Both the position numbers and the translations under genes were made by a program. The notes under the pieces are model-generated. The model was not told the origin of the DNA, did no database searches, and saw nothing but the letters and a program-made list of their open reading frames with translations. Shown here one piece after another: positions 24,218 through 32,325 of a stretch of 32,472 nt of DNA. Origin of the DNA: an uncultured Elusimicrobia bacterium (GTDB taxonomy: Bacteria; Elusimicrobiota; Elusimicrobia; Elusimicrobiales; UBA9959); NCBI GenBank assembly GCA_903879915.1, contig CAIRNJ010000001.1, positions 1 to 32,472 of the forward strand, in the 5' to 3' direction. The first letter of the stretch is position 1. Each line of letters begins with the position of its first letter.

Positions 24218-25342
24218 TTAACAGTTCTTTACGGCGCCGTAGCCGGCTTTCCTGAGGCAATGCTCGCTCTGCGCGAGCTTCAGGTCGCTGACCGCCATTT
24301 CGGCCACCAGCTGTTCGAACTTCACTTCCGGCTTCCAGCCCAGCACGCGCCGCGACTTGGCCGGGTTGCCCAGCAGGGTCTCCACCTCGGCGGGGCGGTA
24401 GAATTTGCGGTCGACGCGCACTATCACGTCGCCTTTCTTTAATTTGACTTCCGCCGCCGCGCCGGGGGCGGGGGTCACGGCTTTCACGAAGCCGGTCTCT
24501 TTCACGCCTTTGCCTTTCCAGCCTATGGTTATGCCCAGCTCCTTGGCGGCCAGCTCGATGAACCTGCGCACGGAATACTGCCGGCCGGTGGCTATCACGA
24601 AATCCCCGGCTTTTTTAGCCTGCAGTATCAGCCACATGGCGCGCACGTAGTCCCGGGCGTGGCCCCAGTCGCGCAGCGCGTTCATGTTGCCCATGTAAAG
24701 GCAGCGCTGCCCGCCCAGCAGGATGCGGCCCAGCGCGCGGGTGATCTTGCGCGTCACGAACTCTTCGCCGCGCAGCGGGCTCTCGTGGTTGAACAGTATG
24801 CCGTTGGAGGCGAAGATGCCGTAGGATTCGCGGTAGTTCACGGTTATCCAGTAGGCGTACATCTTGGCCGCGGCGTACGGGCTGCGGGGATAGAACGGCG
24901 TGGTTTCGCTCTGCGGGATCTCCTGCACCTTGCCGAACAGCTCAGAGGTGGAGGCCTGGTAGATGCGGGTCTTCTTGGCCAGCCCCAGCAGGCGTATGGC
25001 CTCCAGCAGGCGCATGGTGCCCAGCCCGTCGCAGTCGGCGGTATATTCCGGCTCCTCGAAGCTGACCGCCACGTGGCTCTGCGCGCCCAGGTTGTAGATC
25101 TCGTCAGGCTTTATTTCCGCTATCAGGCGGGTAAGGTTGGTGGAATCGGTAAGGTCGCCGTAATGCAGTTTGAAGCGCGAAGCTTTGGGGCTGGAGGCGT
25201 CGTAAAGGTGGCTGATGCGGGCGGTATTGAAGGAGGCCGAGCGGCGGCGCACGCCGTGCACCTCGTAGCCTTTTTCAAGAAGCAGCTCCGCGAGATAAGA
25301 GCCATCCTGCCCAGTAATGCCGGTTATCAAAGCTTTTTTCAT
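24218..25342 (-). CDS. gmd: GDP-mannose 4,6-dehydratase
   Basis: A 374-residue Gmd that converts GDP-D-mannose to GDP-4-keto-6-deoxy-D-mannose with bound NADP. Diagnostic segments are [38 protein letters not shown] (NADP phosphate and tetramer contacts), [10 protein letters not shown], the catalytic [10 protein letters not shown] and [16 protein letters not shown]. Relative to common Gmd there is an insertion rich in Ala, Pro and Lys near residue 285 ([16 protein letters not shown]) before the FYRPAEVE motif. AGGGG about eight bases before ATG 25342 is the ribosome binding site. The gene opens the second transcription unit behind a strong promoter. Confidence 0.94.
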   Translation of the reverse strand: MKKALITGITGQDGSYLAELLLEKGYEVHGVRRRSASFNTARISHLYDASSPKASRFKLHYGDLTDSTNLTRLIAEIKPDEIYNLGAQSHVAVSFEEPEYTADCDGLGTMRLLEAIRLLGLAKKTRIYQASTSELFGKVQEIPQSETTPFYPRSPYAAAKMYAYWITVNYRESYGIFASNGILFNHESPLRGEEFVTRKITRALGRILLGGQRCLYMGNMNALRDWGHARDYVRAMWLILQAKKAGDFVIATGRQYSVRRFIELAAKELGITIGWKGKGVKETGFVKAVTPAPGAAAEVKLKKGDVIVRVDRKFYRPAEVETLLGNPAKSRRVLGWKPEVKFEQLVAEMAVSDLKLAQSEHCLRKAGYGAVKNC

Positions 25343-25392
25343 TTTCAGCCCCTTGCCTCAAGATCAGCCCCCGACATATATGGGGCTTCTTA
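25343..25392 (-). promoter_or_regulatory. gmd leader with competing stem options
   Basis: The short leader between the promoter and gmd contains AGCCCC (minus strand, 25387-25382), then GGGGCT (25371-25366), then GGGGCT again as part of the ribosome binding site (about 25353-25348). The first AGCCCC can pair with either GGGGCT, so a hairpin that leaves the ribosome site free and one that hides it exclude each other. This is visible complementarity only; no known riboswitch class is recognised. Confidence 0.35.
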
Positions 25393-25415
25393 TAATATAG
25401 ATATTATAACAAAAC
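25393..25415 (-). promoter_or_regulatory. Extended -10 promoter of gmd unit with palindrome
   Basis: The minus strand reads TGTTATAAT (TATAAT at 25408-25403). The plus-strand bases 25391-25408 form a perfect 8-bp inverted repeat TATAATAT-AG-ATATTATA. The 23 bases match the sites upstream of rfbF and pseB almost completely. It lies between the stop of the metallo-beta-lactamase gene and gmd. No -35 is seen. The perfect dyad also places TATAAT on the plus strand, but no plus-strand gene follows. Confidence 0.75.
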
Positions 25416-25468
25416 AGGGAAAAGCGCCATAGGCCGGACCACGGGCAGGCGGCTGGCGGGAATAATTC

Positions 25469-26212
25469 CTACAGCCTGAGGCGCAGTCCGTCGCTGGCGG
25501 CGGCTGTTCCAGGGAATACTTTCCGGGCCAGGCGCAGGGCCATGGCCCGCAGGGCGGGCTTGTGATACCTGGCGGCCGAGAAATGGGTAAGCACCAGCCG
25601 CTTCGCACCGGACTCCAGCGCGAGTTTTCCGGCGGTCTCGGGGTTGAAATGCGGCCAGCCGGGATTGTGCTCGCCCGGCAGATGCGCGCATTCTGTTATG
25701 AGCAGGTCGGCCCCCGCGGCCAGCTTTAGCGCGTTGCGGCAGTAGCCGGTGTCGGTGCAGTAGGTTACGGTCTTCCCCTCCAGCTCAAGGCGCATGCCCA
25801 GCACGGGGTCGGCGTGCAGCAGCGGCAGGGTAGTGATCTTAAAAGGGAGTTTTGCGGCCTGCGCCGGCAGCTCCAGCACTTTTACCGGGTAGGGCAGCTC
25901 GGCCAGCGGCATGGTGAACGGGCGGTTAGCGAAAACGTCGAGCAGGCGCCGCGCGCCGCGGCCGGCGCAGATGGTAAGGCCTTTCTTAAGCCGCAGCTTC
26001 ACCAGGGTGTGCAGCCCGGCTATATGGTCCAGGTGGAAGTGGCTGAGCAGGATGAAGACCGGCCTGGTGCCGTCGCAGTATTTGTCCAGTTTATAAAGGC
26101 CGCTGCCGGCGTCCAGCACGATGTCGAAGTCGGCCGTCTTTATGAGCGCGCACACGGTATTGCCCGTGGGCGCGTCGTACCAGCCGTTGGTGCCGAGGAA
26201 GATCAGTTCCAC
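25469..26212 (-). CDS. Metallo-beta-lactamase fold protein, RNase Z-like
   Basis: A 247-residue metallohydrolase starting with GTG at 26212, one base after the rfbB stop; the start fits the family opening MELIFLGTNGWYD. The metal site SHFHLDH is at residues 57-63, with further conserved elements in DTGYC, LLITECAH and LVLTHFS. It belongs to the RNase Z/ElaC-like branch, but it lacks obvious tRNA-binding arm features and is shorter than typical tRNase Z. In this operon it may hydrolyse a phosphodiester or cyclic ester in glycan metabolism. The substrate is unknown. Confidence 0.75.
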   Translation of the reverse strand: MELIFLGTNGWYDAPTGNTVCALIKTADFDIVLDAGSGLYKLDKYCDGTRPVFILLSHFHLDHIAGLHTLVKLRLKKGLTICAGRGARRLLDVFANRPFTMPLAELPYPVKVLELPAQAAKLPFKITTLPLLHADPVLGMRLELEGKTVTYCTDTGYCRNALKLAAGADLLITECAHLPGEHNPGWPHFNPETAGKLALESGAKRLVLTHFSAARYHKPALRAMALRLARKVFPGTAAASDGLRLRL

Positions 26213-26213
26213 C

Positions 26214-27305
26214 TTAGTCGTAATTCTTTTTCAGCCAGCTGCGGTAGGCGCCGGTCTTGACGTTACCCACCCAGGCCGCGTTGCCCAGGTACCAGCGCAC
26301 CGTCTCGGCCAGCCCCCTGGCGAAGGTCACGCTGGGGCTCCAGCCCAGGCCACGCTTTATTTTGCCGAAGTCTATGGCGTAGCGGCGGTCGTGGCCGGCG
26401 CGGTCTTTGACGAAAGTTATAAGGTCCTCGTAGGAGCGGCCTTTCAGCGCCGGGTTGGCGGCCGACGGCGCCAGCCGCTCGAGCGCGCGGCAGATCTCTT
26501 TGACCACGCTGATGTTGGTCTTCTCGCAGTTGCCGCCCACGTTGTAGGTCTCGCCCGCCCGGCCTTTGCGCAGGATGCGCCAGATGGCCGCGCAATGGTC
26601 CCCGACGTACAGCCAGTCGCGCACCTGCAGGCCGTCGCCGTAGACGGGCAGCGGCTTGCCTTCCAGCGCGTTGAGGATGGCCAGCGGGATGAGCTTCTCC
26701 GGGAAGTGGTAGGGGCCGTAATTGTTGGAGCAGTTGGAGATGGTGACGGGCAGGCCGTAGGTGTGGTGGTAAGCCCGCGCGATATGGTCCGACGAGGCCT
26801 TCGACGCGGAATAAGGGCTGCGCGGGTCGTAGGGCGTGGTCTCCTTGAACTTTCCCGTTTTTCCCAGCGAACCGTAAACCTCGTCGGTGCTTACGTGATG
26901 GAAACGGTAGGAGATCGAGGATCGGGGATCGGGGATCCGGGACAGCCAGAAGCTGCGGGCCGTCTCCAGCAGCGCGAAGGTGCCGTGGATGTTGGTCTCT
27001 ATGAAATCCTTGGGGCCGAAGATGGAACGGTCAACGTGTGATTCGGCGGCGAAATGGACCACGGTCTCGGGCGAATACTTCTTAAAAAGGCCGTTCAACA
27101 GCCTGAAATCGCAGATGTCGCCTTTCACGAAAGCGTAGCGGCTTTTGTATTTACGCCGGATATCTTCCAGGTTTTCAGGGTTCCCGGCGTAAGTCAGCTT
27201 GTCCAGGTTCACCACGCGGCCGGGAAAGCCGGTCTTCTCGAGAACGTAGCGTATAAAATTGGAGCCGATGAACCCGGCCCCGCCGGTAACCAGCATGGTC
27301 TTCAT
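26214..27305 (-). CDS. rfbB: dTDP-glucose 4,6-dehydratase
   Basis: A 363-residue Rml[16 protein letters not shown] at the N-terminus, [25 protein letters not shown], the catalytic STDEVYG and [10 protein letters not shown], and [14 protein letters not shown]. It converts dTDP-glucose to dTDP-4-keto-6-deoxyglucose. Between the segment [11 protein letters not shown] and [12 protein letters not shown] it carries the residues [10 protein letters not shown], encoded by a 7-bp tandem repeat, in a loop where relatives vary. It begins one base after rfbA. With rfbA and rfbC it supplies dTDP-4-keto-L-rhamnose, but rfbD (final reductase) is missing here. Confidence 0.94.
   Translation of the reverse strand: MKTMLVTGGAGFIGSNFIRYVLEKTGFPGRVVNLDKLTYAGNPENLEDIRRKYKSRYAFVKGDICDFRLLNGLFKKYSPETVVHFAAESHVDRSIFGPKDFIETNIHGTFALLETARSFWLSRIPDPRSSISYRFHHVSTDEVYGSLGKTGKFKETTPYDPRSPYSASKASSDHIARAYHHTYGLPVTISNCSNNYGPYHFPEKLIPLAILNALEGKPLPVYGDGLQVRDWLYVGDHCAAIWRILRKGRAGETYNVGGNCEKTNISVVKEICRALERLAPSAANPALKGRSYEDLITFVKDRAGHDRRYAIDFGKIKRGLGWSPSVTFARGLAETVRWYLGNAAWVGNVKTGAYRSWLKKNYD
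26913..26940 (+). repeat. Heptanucleotide tandem repeat inside rfbB
   Basis: Four consecutive 7-base units read GATCGAG, GATCGGG, GATCGGG and GATCCGG on the plus strand. They lie in the rfbB coding region and encode part of the [10 protein letters not shown] loop. Because the unit is not a multiple of three, gain or loss of one copy would shift the reading frame. Confidence 0.7.
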
Positions 27306-27306
27306 T

Positions 27307-28194
27307 TTACGGCCTCCCCGTATTTTCGACCGCGACCTTGGCCAGGTAGCGGCCGTAGCTGTTCTTGCTGAGCCCCGCCGCCAGGGCCAGCAGCTGCTCT
27401 TTGGTGATATAGCCCAGCGAATAGGCTATCTCCTCGATGCAGGCTATCTTAAGCCCCTGCCGGGACTCTACGGTGGCTATGAAATCCCCAGCTTCGAGCA
27501 GGCTTTCGAAAGTGCCGGTGTCCAGCCAGGCGTAGCCGCGGCCCAGCAGCTCGACGTTAAGCGCCGCGCGCTTCAGGTATTCCCTGTTCACGTCGGTTAT
27601 TTCCAGCTCGCCGCGGGCGGAGGGTTTTATGGACAGCGCGGTCTTAACCACGTCGTTGGGATAGAAGTACAGGCCGGTCACCGCGTAATTGGACTTGGGA
27701 CTGGCCGGCTTTTCCTCTATGGACAGCGCGCGGCCCGAGCCGTCGAATTCCACCACGCCGTAGCGCTCCGGGTCGTTGACATAGTAGCCGAAGACGGTGG
27801 CTTTCTTCTGCGCGGCGGCCGCCACGCCCCGGCGGAAAGCTTCCGGCAGGCCGTGGCCGTAGAAAATATTATCGCCCAGCACCAGGGCCACGTCGTCGGA
27901 GCCGGTGAACTCCGCGCCCAGGATGAACGCCTCGGCTATGCCGTTGGGGGCGGGCTGCTCCTTGTAGGAAAGCTTCAGGCCCCAGGTAGAGCCGTCGCCG
28001 AAGATATCCCTGAAGCGCGGCAGGTCCTTGGGCGTGGAGATTATGAGTATCTCCCTTATGCCGGCCAGCATCAGCGCGGAAAGAGGATAGTAGATCATCG
28101 GCTTGTCGTAAACGGGCAGCAGCTGCTTGCAGACCACGCTGGTTATGGGGTAGAGCCGGGTCCCTGACCCGCCCGCGAGTATTATTCCTTTCAT
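27307..28194 (-). CDS. rfbA: Glucose-1-phosphate thymidylyltransferase
   Basis: A 295-residue RmlA with [39 protein letters not shown]-type segment [20 protein letters not shown] and [20 protein letters not shown]. The C-terminus has [17 protein letters not shown] and [11 protein letters not shown] as expected. It makes dTDP-glucose from dTTP and glucose 1-phosphate, and the family is normally feedback-inhibited by dTDP-rhamnose. AAGGA about eight bases upstream of ATG 28194 is the ribosome binding site. It follows rfbC by 15 bases and is followed by rfbB after one base. Confidence 0.95.
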   Translation of the reverse strand: MKGIILAGGSGTRLYPITSVVCKQLLPVYDKPMIYYPLSALMLAGIREILIISTPKDLPRFRDIFGDGSTWGLKLSYKEQPAPNGIAEAFILGAEFTGSDDVALVLGDNIFYGHGLPEAFRRGVAAAAQKKATVFGYYVNDPERYGVVEFDGSGRALSIEEKPASPKSNYAVTGLYFYPNDVVKTALSIKPSARGELEITDVNREYLKRAALNVELLGRGYAWLDTGTFESLLEAGDFIATVESRQGLKIACIEEIAYSLGYITKEQLLALAAGLSKNSYGRYLAKVAVENTGRP

Positions 28195-28209
28195 GTTAGG
28201 TCCTTTGGT

Positions 28210-28752
28210 TCAGAACTTTATATCTTTCAGCAGCGGCAGCGCGCTGTCCTTGGCCGACAGTATCCGCTCTCCGGCGGGCCAGGCCACGGCCAGGTCGGGG
28301 TCGTCCCAGCGCACGCCGGCGTCGTGGCTGGGGGCGTACTCTGCCGAGCATTTGTAGCTGACCTCGGCCCCGTCGGTAAGCGCGTAGAAGCCGTGCGCGA
28401 AGCCGGCCGGGATATAGAGCATCAGGCGGTTCTCGCCGGTAAGTTCCACGCCGAAGCTTTTGCCGAAGGTCGCGGAGCCGGGCCGCAGGTCGGCCGCCAC
28501 GTCGAAAACCCGCCCCCGGCCGCAGGACACCAGCTTCGTCTGCGCGAAAGGGCTGTGCTGGAAATGCAGCCCCCGCAGCACGTTGCGGGCGGAAACGGAA
28601 CGGTTCTCCTGCACAAAGACGTCGCCGAGGCCGGCGGCTTTGAACACGGAGAGCTTATAGGTCTCCGAGAAAGTCCCGCGCGCGTCGCTGCCGGTCTCCG
28701 GCTTTACGACCACGAGCCCGGCGATGTCCGTTTCGGTAAAAATGAAGTTCAT
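28210..28752 (-). CDS. rfbC: dTDP-4-dehydrorhamnose 3,5-epimerase
   Basis: A 180-residue RmlC cupin-fold epimerase. The catalytic histidine H63 sits in NVLRGLHFQ, preceded by FVQENRSVS, with FDVAADLRPGSATFG, YIPAGFAHGFYAL and VRWDDPDLAVAWP further on. It inverts C3 and C5 of dTDP-4-keto-6-deoxyglucose to give dTDP-4-keto-L-rhamnose. The length is the family norm. It starts three bases after the secreted-protein gene, which ties the rfb genes to the TonB-ExbBD genes in one transcript. The order C-A-B with no D is notable. Confidence 0.94.
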   Translation of the reverse strand: MNFIFTETDIAGLVVVKPETGSDARGTFSETYKLSVFKAAGLGDVFVQENRSVSARNVLRGLHFQHSPFAQTKLVSCGRGRVFDVAADLRPGSATFGKSFGVELTGENRLMLYIPAGFAHGFYALTDGAEVSYKCSAEYAPSHDAGVRWDDPDLAVAWPAGERILSAKDSALPLLKDIKF

Positions 28753-28755
28753 AGC

Positions 28756-29703
28756 CTACTTGTTCAGCAGCACGATGTCCGCCCGCTGCTGGGAGAAAGT
28801 GTCGTCGAAGCCTTCATAGGAGAACAGGTTCTCGCCGCACATCAGGGAAGCTTTCAGATAATTCTTTATCAGCCCGGCCTGGTGTTCGGCCAGGGCCTTG
28901 GTCTGGGCGTAGACGTTGACCTTTACCGGCAGGTTGTAGTAGCGGCGCTTGATCAGGTCGACCGCGGCGGACAGCAGGTTCTCGCCTTTTTCCTTGTCCA
29001 GGGTCCTGGCGGATTTGTTCGGTCCGAAAAGCAGCGCCGAGTCCAGGCTGATGGTGAGGTTGGAGCCCTTCTGGTAGACGATGGCCGTGAACCGCACCAG
29101 GTCGCCGATGACGGTCTTGGGCGCGCCGTATTCGTCCGTAAAAAGATACAGCGGCGCGTAGCTGTGGCCCGCGCGCACCCATTCGCGGTGGTCGTTCTCC
29201 CCGCTCCAGCTGAGGGTTTCAGGCGGCAGGCCGGTGCCGGCGTATTTATGGAAGACCTTGCCTTCCTCGTCGGTGATGGACAGCGCCCACTGCAGCGACT
29301 TCGCGTTCTTCTCGGTGTAGGCTTTGGCGAACACTTCTTCGAACTTGCGGCGCGGGTAAAAAGTTATCACGGCGCGGTCGCTGAAGGACGTGCGCCAGGG
29401 CCTGATCACCCGCTCGCTGTAAAGCTTCTCCGGGTAGTTGCGGGAGAAGCTCACGAAGTCGCCGGATTCGAAAAGGAAGAGGTTCTTGTCGGCCTCGAAC
29501 GATCTTTTTATGCTCTCGAAATTATCCGTCTTCACGCTCAGCGGAGGCTTCTTCGTGCGGATCTCGGCGGCGGACCCGGATTTTATAACGACCTCCTCCG
29601 GCACCTCGCTGTAGGCGGCGGTGGAGGTTTCCTGGGCCGGCAGGAGCGCCGGGCGCAGGAACTGGACCAGAACCAGACAGACCGCTATGCTGAATATCTT
29701 CAT
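28756..29703 (-). CDS. Secreted protein of unknown function
   Basis: A 315-residue protein with a signal peptide (MKIFSIAVCLVLVQFLRPALLPAQ), so it is exported, probably to the periplasm. The start at 29703 is set by the signal peptide and an AGAGAG site; the open frame runs back into tonB. The mature part is mixed alpha/beta with no family I can name. The last 60 residues (VNVYAQTKALAEHQAGLIKNYL ... SQQRADIVLLNK) faintly recall an OmpA-like peptidoglycan-binding fold, but the diagnostic residues are not clear. Its place between tonB and rfbC suggests a role with the energised envelope complex. I do not recognise it with confidence. Confidence 0.6.
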   Translation of the reverse strand: MKIFSIAVCLVLVQFLRPALLPAQETSTAAYSEVPEEVVIKSGSAAEIRTKKPPLSVKTDNFESIKRSFEADKNLFLFESGDFVSFSRNYPEKLYSERVIRPWRTSFSDRAVITFYPRRKFEEVFAKAYTEKNAKSLQWALSITDEEGKVFHKYAGTGLPPETLSWSGENDHREWVRAGHSYAPLYLFTDEYGAPKTVIGDLVRFTAIVYQKGSNLTISLDSALLFGPNKSARTLDKEKGENLLSAAVDLIKRRYYNLPVKVNVYAQTKALAEHQAGLIKNYLKASLMCGENLFSYEGFDDTFSQQRADIVLLNK

Positions 29704-29741
29704 AATATGCTCTCTGTTCCTTAGATCAGGCCGCCCGCCGC

Positions 29742-30845
29742 TTAGTCGGCCACGAACCTGAACGTTATAACACCCCACTGCGTGGAGGGCGGGCCGCCTA
29801 TAGCCTCGAAAGACCAGCGCTTTATGGCGGCCAGCGCCAGGCGGTCGAGCGCGCCGTAACCCGAAGTTTTATCCACTACCGCGTTATCGAGCACGGCGCC
29901 CGAGTTGTCCACGTAGAATTTTATCGCGACGGCCGCCTCCAGCACGCCGCGGTCGCGGGCCCAGTCAGGGTAAGCGGGCGCGTAGAAGGCCAGCACCTTG
30001 CGCTTCGAAAGCGGCCCGGTGATCTCCAGGCGCGGCGCTTCCTCCTTGGCCTGGCGCAGCACCTCGCTGTTGCGGCGCAGGGAAATAGTCTCGGCGGTCA
30101 TCACCGGCTGGGGCCTGGCGGCCAGCTGCACGCCGGCGTCGCGGGCCTCGGTAAGCCGCTGCGGCGCTGCCGTTACGGCGGGCGTCTCCCTGACGGCGGC
30201 CACCGTGCCCTGGCGCTCGGCGAGGCCCTGCGGCCCGGCCACCGCGCGCCTGACTGAAGCCACGGCGAGATCGAGCTCCTGCATGGTCTGAGGGCGCACC
30301 ACCGGCCCGCCGGAATCCTCGTATTTAAGCCCCTGCGGTATGGCGGGGGCTTTTTTCATGCCCACTTCCTCCAGCTCGATGCGCGGGGCCAGCGCCTGGG
30401 CGCCTCTTTCCGCCCTGATATCCAGCGCGGCGTCCTTGGGCCCGGCGGAGAGCTTCCTGCCGGCGTCCAGCTCGAGTTTGGCGATGTTCTGCAGCCTGCC
30501 GTCGCGCTCCGCCAGCTTCTGCGGCAGGTCCAGCGCCTTGCGCGCGGTCTCCAGCGGCTTGATATCCATCGGGGCCGGCAGCGGCGGAGGCTTCGGGACC
30601 TCGGCGACCACTACCGGCTTAGGCAGCTGCGGCAGCGCCATTTTCAGGAAATTCAGGGTCTTGTTGCGCTCGGGATGCGCGCGGGCCTCTTTTTCCTGCA
30701 GGATGAGGTCGACGTTGTTCAGCACTACGTTGCGGCTCTCCGGGCGCATCAGCACGAAATAAACGTACAGGAACAGGAACAGCGCGTGGAAGGCTATCGA
30801 AGCCGCCAGCGGGAAGGTTATGGTGCTGTTGCCGCGGTAGGACAT
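29742..30845 (-). CDS. tonB: TonB-family protein
   Basis: A 367-residue energy-transducing protein. One N-terminal membrane helix (about residues 11-33, ITFPLAASIAFHALFLFLYV) is followed by a Pro/Ala/Lys-rich spacer with PKPPPLPAP near 85 and a long charged linker. The C-terminal TonB domain (about 290-367) has YPDWARDRGVLEAAVAIKFYV, the VVDKTSGYGALDRLALAAIKRWSFE element and a final beta strand. It carries proton-motive energy from ExbBD across the periplasm. It starts one base after the second exbD. The partner receptor is not in the window. The linker is long compared with E. coli TonB. Confidence 0.88.
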   Translation of the reverse strand: MSYRGNSTITFPLAASIAFHALFLFLYVYFVLMRPESRNVVLNNVDLILQEKEARAHPERNKTLNFLKMALPQLPKPVVVAEVPKPPPLPAPMDIKPLETARKALDLPQKLAERDGRLQNIAKLELDAGRKLSAGPKDAALDIRAERGAQALAPRIELEEVGMKKAPAIPQGLKYEDSGGPVVRPQTMQELDLAVASVRRAVAGPQGLAERQGTVAAVRETPAVTAAPQRLTEARDAGVQLAARPQPVMTAETISLRRNSEVLRQAKEEAPRLEITGPLSKRKVLAFYAPAYPDWARDRGVLEAAVAIKFYVDNSGAVLDNAVVDKTSGYGALDRLALAAIKRWSFEAIGGPPSTQWGVITFRFVAD

Positions 30846-30846
30846 T

Positions 30847-31269
30847 TCAGGGCCGTTTTTTTCCTTTCTGTTCGGTAGCTATGGTTATGCCCGTGGCGCC
30901 GGCTTCCTTGGCGCACCGCATAACGTCCGTGAGCACGCCGTAGCCGGCTTCCGCGTCCGCTTTTATCACCACCAGCTTCGAAGCGCCGCTCTTCAGCGTG
31001 CGCTCCACCCCGGCCAGCAGTTCGGGCTCGGTGGCGAAGAGCTTCTCGTTGACCGCGTATTTGGAACCGGGGGCTATGGTGATGGTGATCTTGTCCTTCT
31101 CCTCCCCCTCCTGCGTTTTGGCCTGGGGCAGGTTCACTTTCAGCGCCGGGTCGGAAAGCAGCGGGGCCGTGACCATGAAAATAATGACCAGCACCAGGCA
31201 GACGTCCACCAGCGGCGCTACGTTTATGCCGGCCATTATATTATCGTCGTTCTCTACTTTAAAGGACAT
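30847..31269 (-). CDS. exbD: ExbD/TolR biopolymer transport protein (second copy)
   Basis: A 140-residue ExbD/TolR protein. The single membrane helix (about residues 16-38) carries the essential aspartate in NVAPLVDVCLVLVIIFM, and a periplasmic domain follows (ITITIAPGSKYAVNEKLF ... LVVIKADAEAGYGVLTDVM). It forms the proton-driven motor with ExbB. It is preceded by another exbD gene after four bases and followed by tonB after one base. A tandem exbD pair is common in non-enteric lineages. The two copies differ enough to suggest non-identical roles. Confidence 0.92.
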   Translation of the reverse strand: MSFKVENDDNIMAGINVAPLVDVCLVLVIIFMVTAPLLSDPALKVNLPQAKTQEGEEKDKITITIAPGSKYAVNEKLFATEPELLAGVERTLKSGASKLVVIKADAEAGYGVLTDVMRCAKEAGATGITIATEQKGKKRP

Positions 31270-31273
31270 AAAT

Positions 31274-31678
31274 TCAGTTGCGCATCAGCGCCATCTTCAG
31301 CGCGCCGGCCTGCTTGGCTTCGTCCATCAGGCTCACCACCTGGCCCACTTTGTTCTCGGTATCGGCCTTCACTATCACGAATTTGTCCGCGCTCTTTACC
31401 AGCGCCCTGGCCACCGCCTCGGGATATTCCTCGCGCGCCAGCTCCGTCCCGTTAAGCGTGAGCACGCCGTCCTTCGTAAGCTTCACCTGCACGCTCTCCG
31501 ACATCGAGACCTTGCCCACCTGCGCGCTGGCCTTGGACTGCAGCACCTTTATGCCCGCCTGAATGGCGAACGGGGCCACCGCCATGAAAATTATAACCAG
31601 CACCAGCGAAACGTCCACCAGCGGCGTAAGGTTGATGTCGGTGATCGGATCTTCGGAGCTATTTGATGATACAGCCAT
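31274..31678 (-). CDS. exbD: ExbD/TolR biopolymer transport protein (first copy)
   Basis: A 134-residue ExbD/TolR protein with the membrane segment INLTPLVDVSLVLVIIFMAV, including the conserved aspartate, and a periplasmic domain ending FVIVKADTENKVGQVVSLMDEAKQAGA. It lies 16 bases after exbB. The helix and the C-terminal domain have the usual length. The asparagine-serine-rich start (MAVSSNSSED) is probably a short cytoplasmic tail. Confidence 0.92.
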   Translation of the reverse strand: MAVSSNSSEDPITDINLTPLVDVSLVLVIIFMAVAPFAIQAGIKVLQSKASAQVGKVSMSESVQVKLTKDGVLTLNGTELAREEYPEAVARALVKSADKFVIVKADTENKVGQVVSLMDEAKQAGALKMALMRN

Positions 31679-31694
31679 AAGAAAAAGGCCGGGG

Positions 31695-32312
31695 CTATTT
31701 GTTCCCTATCATTATTACCAGCCGGGCGGAGAAGATCTCGAGCTCGCTGGAGATAACCTTGGTCTTGCGCATGAAGAAGTTATAGATTATGACGGCCGGA
31801 ATGGCCACGGCCAGGCCGCCGGCGGTGGCTACCAGCGCCTCGGCTATGCCCTTGGCCACCACGGTGGGGCCGCCGGTGCCGGACAGCGCCAGGTCGCGGA
31901 AAGCTTTAATGATGCCCACCACCGTGCCGAACAGCCCGATGAACGGAGCGATGTTGCCCATGGTCCCCAGGACCCCCAGGTTCTTTTCCAGGCCCAGGCG
32001 CTCCTCCTGCCGCTTGGTGGCCAGCAGCTCTTCCAGGTCGCGGCGCGGCATCTCGCGGTGCTCCAGCGCGTAATGGAACAGGCGGGACAGCGGGGAATCT
32101 ATCTTCGCGGTGAACTCCAGCGCTTTGTCGATCTCCCCCTTCTTAAGCATGCCGCTTATGTGCGCCAGGAATTCGTCCACCTTCTTCTGCCTGGCCTTGC
32201 GGAAGTACCACCAGCGCTCGAAGGCGTAAGTGATGGACAGGACGGAACAGCACAGCAGGATGATCAGCGTGAAGCTTTCTTTCAGGACCGCCAGGTAATT
32301 GATGTTTTCCAT
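31695..32312 (-). CDS. exbB: ExbB/TolQ/MotA-family proton channel protein
   Basis: A 205-residue ExbB/TolQ protein with three membrane helices: about 12-30 (FTLIILLCCSVLSITYAF), about 112-135 with the signature NIAPFIGLFGTVVGIIKAF, and about 152-177 (AEALVATAGGLAVAIPAVII). A cytoplasmic loop separates the first two. It builds the proton channel with ExbD that energises TonB. TGGAG about nine bases before ATG 32312 is a clear ribosome binding site. The upstream gene ends 13 bases away, so the operon continues beyond the window. Confidence 0.94.
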   Translation of the reverse strand: MENINYLAVLKESFTLIILLCCSVLSITYAFERWWYFRKARQKKVDEFLAHISGMLKKGEIDKALEFTAKIDSPLSRLFHYALEHREMPRRDLEELLATKRQEERLGLEKNLGVLGTMGNIAPFIGLFGTVVGIIKAFRDLALSGTGGPTVVAKGIAEALVATAGGLAVAIPAVIIYNFFMRKTKVISSELEIFSARLVIMIGNK

Positions 32313-32325
32313 AGTTTCTCCAGTG

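Noticed and set aside
25391-25396. TATAAT on the plus strand within the gmd promoter palindrome
   Set aside because: It follows from the perfect dyad; no plus-strand gene lies downstream.
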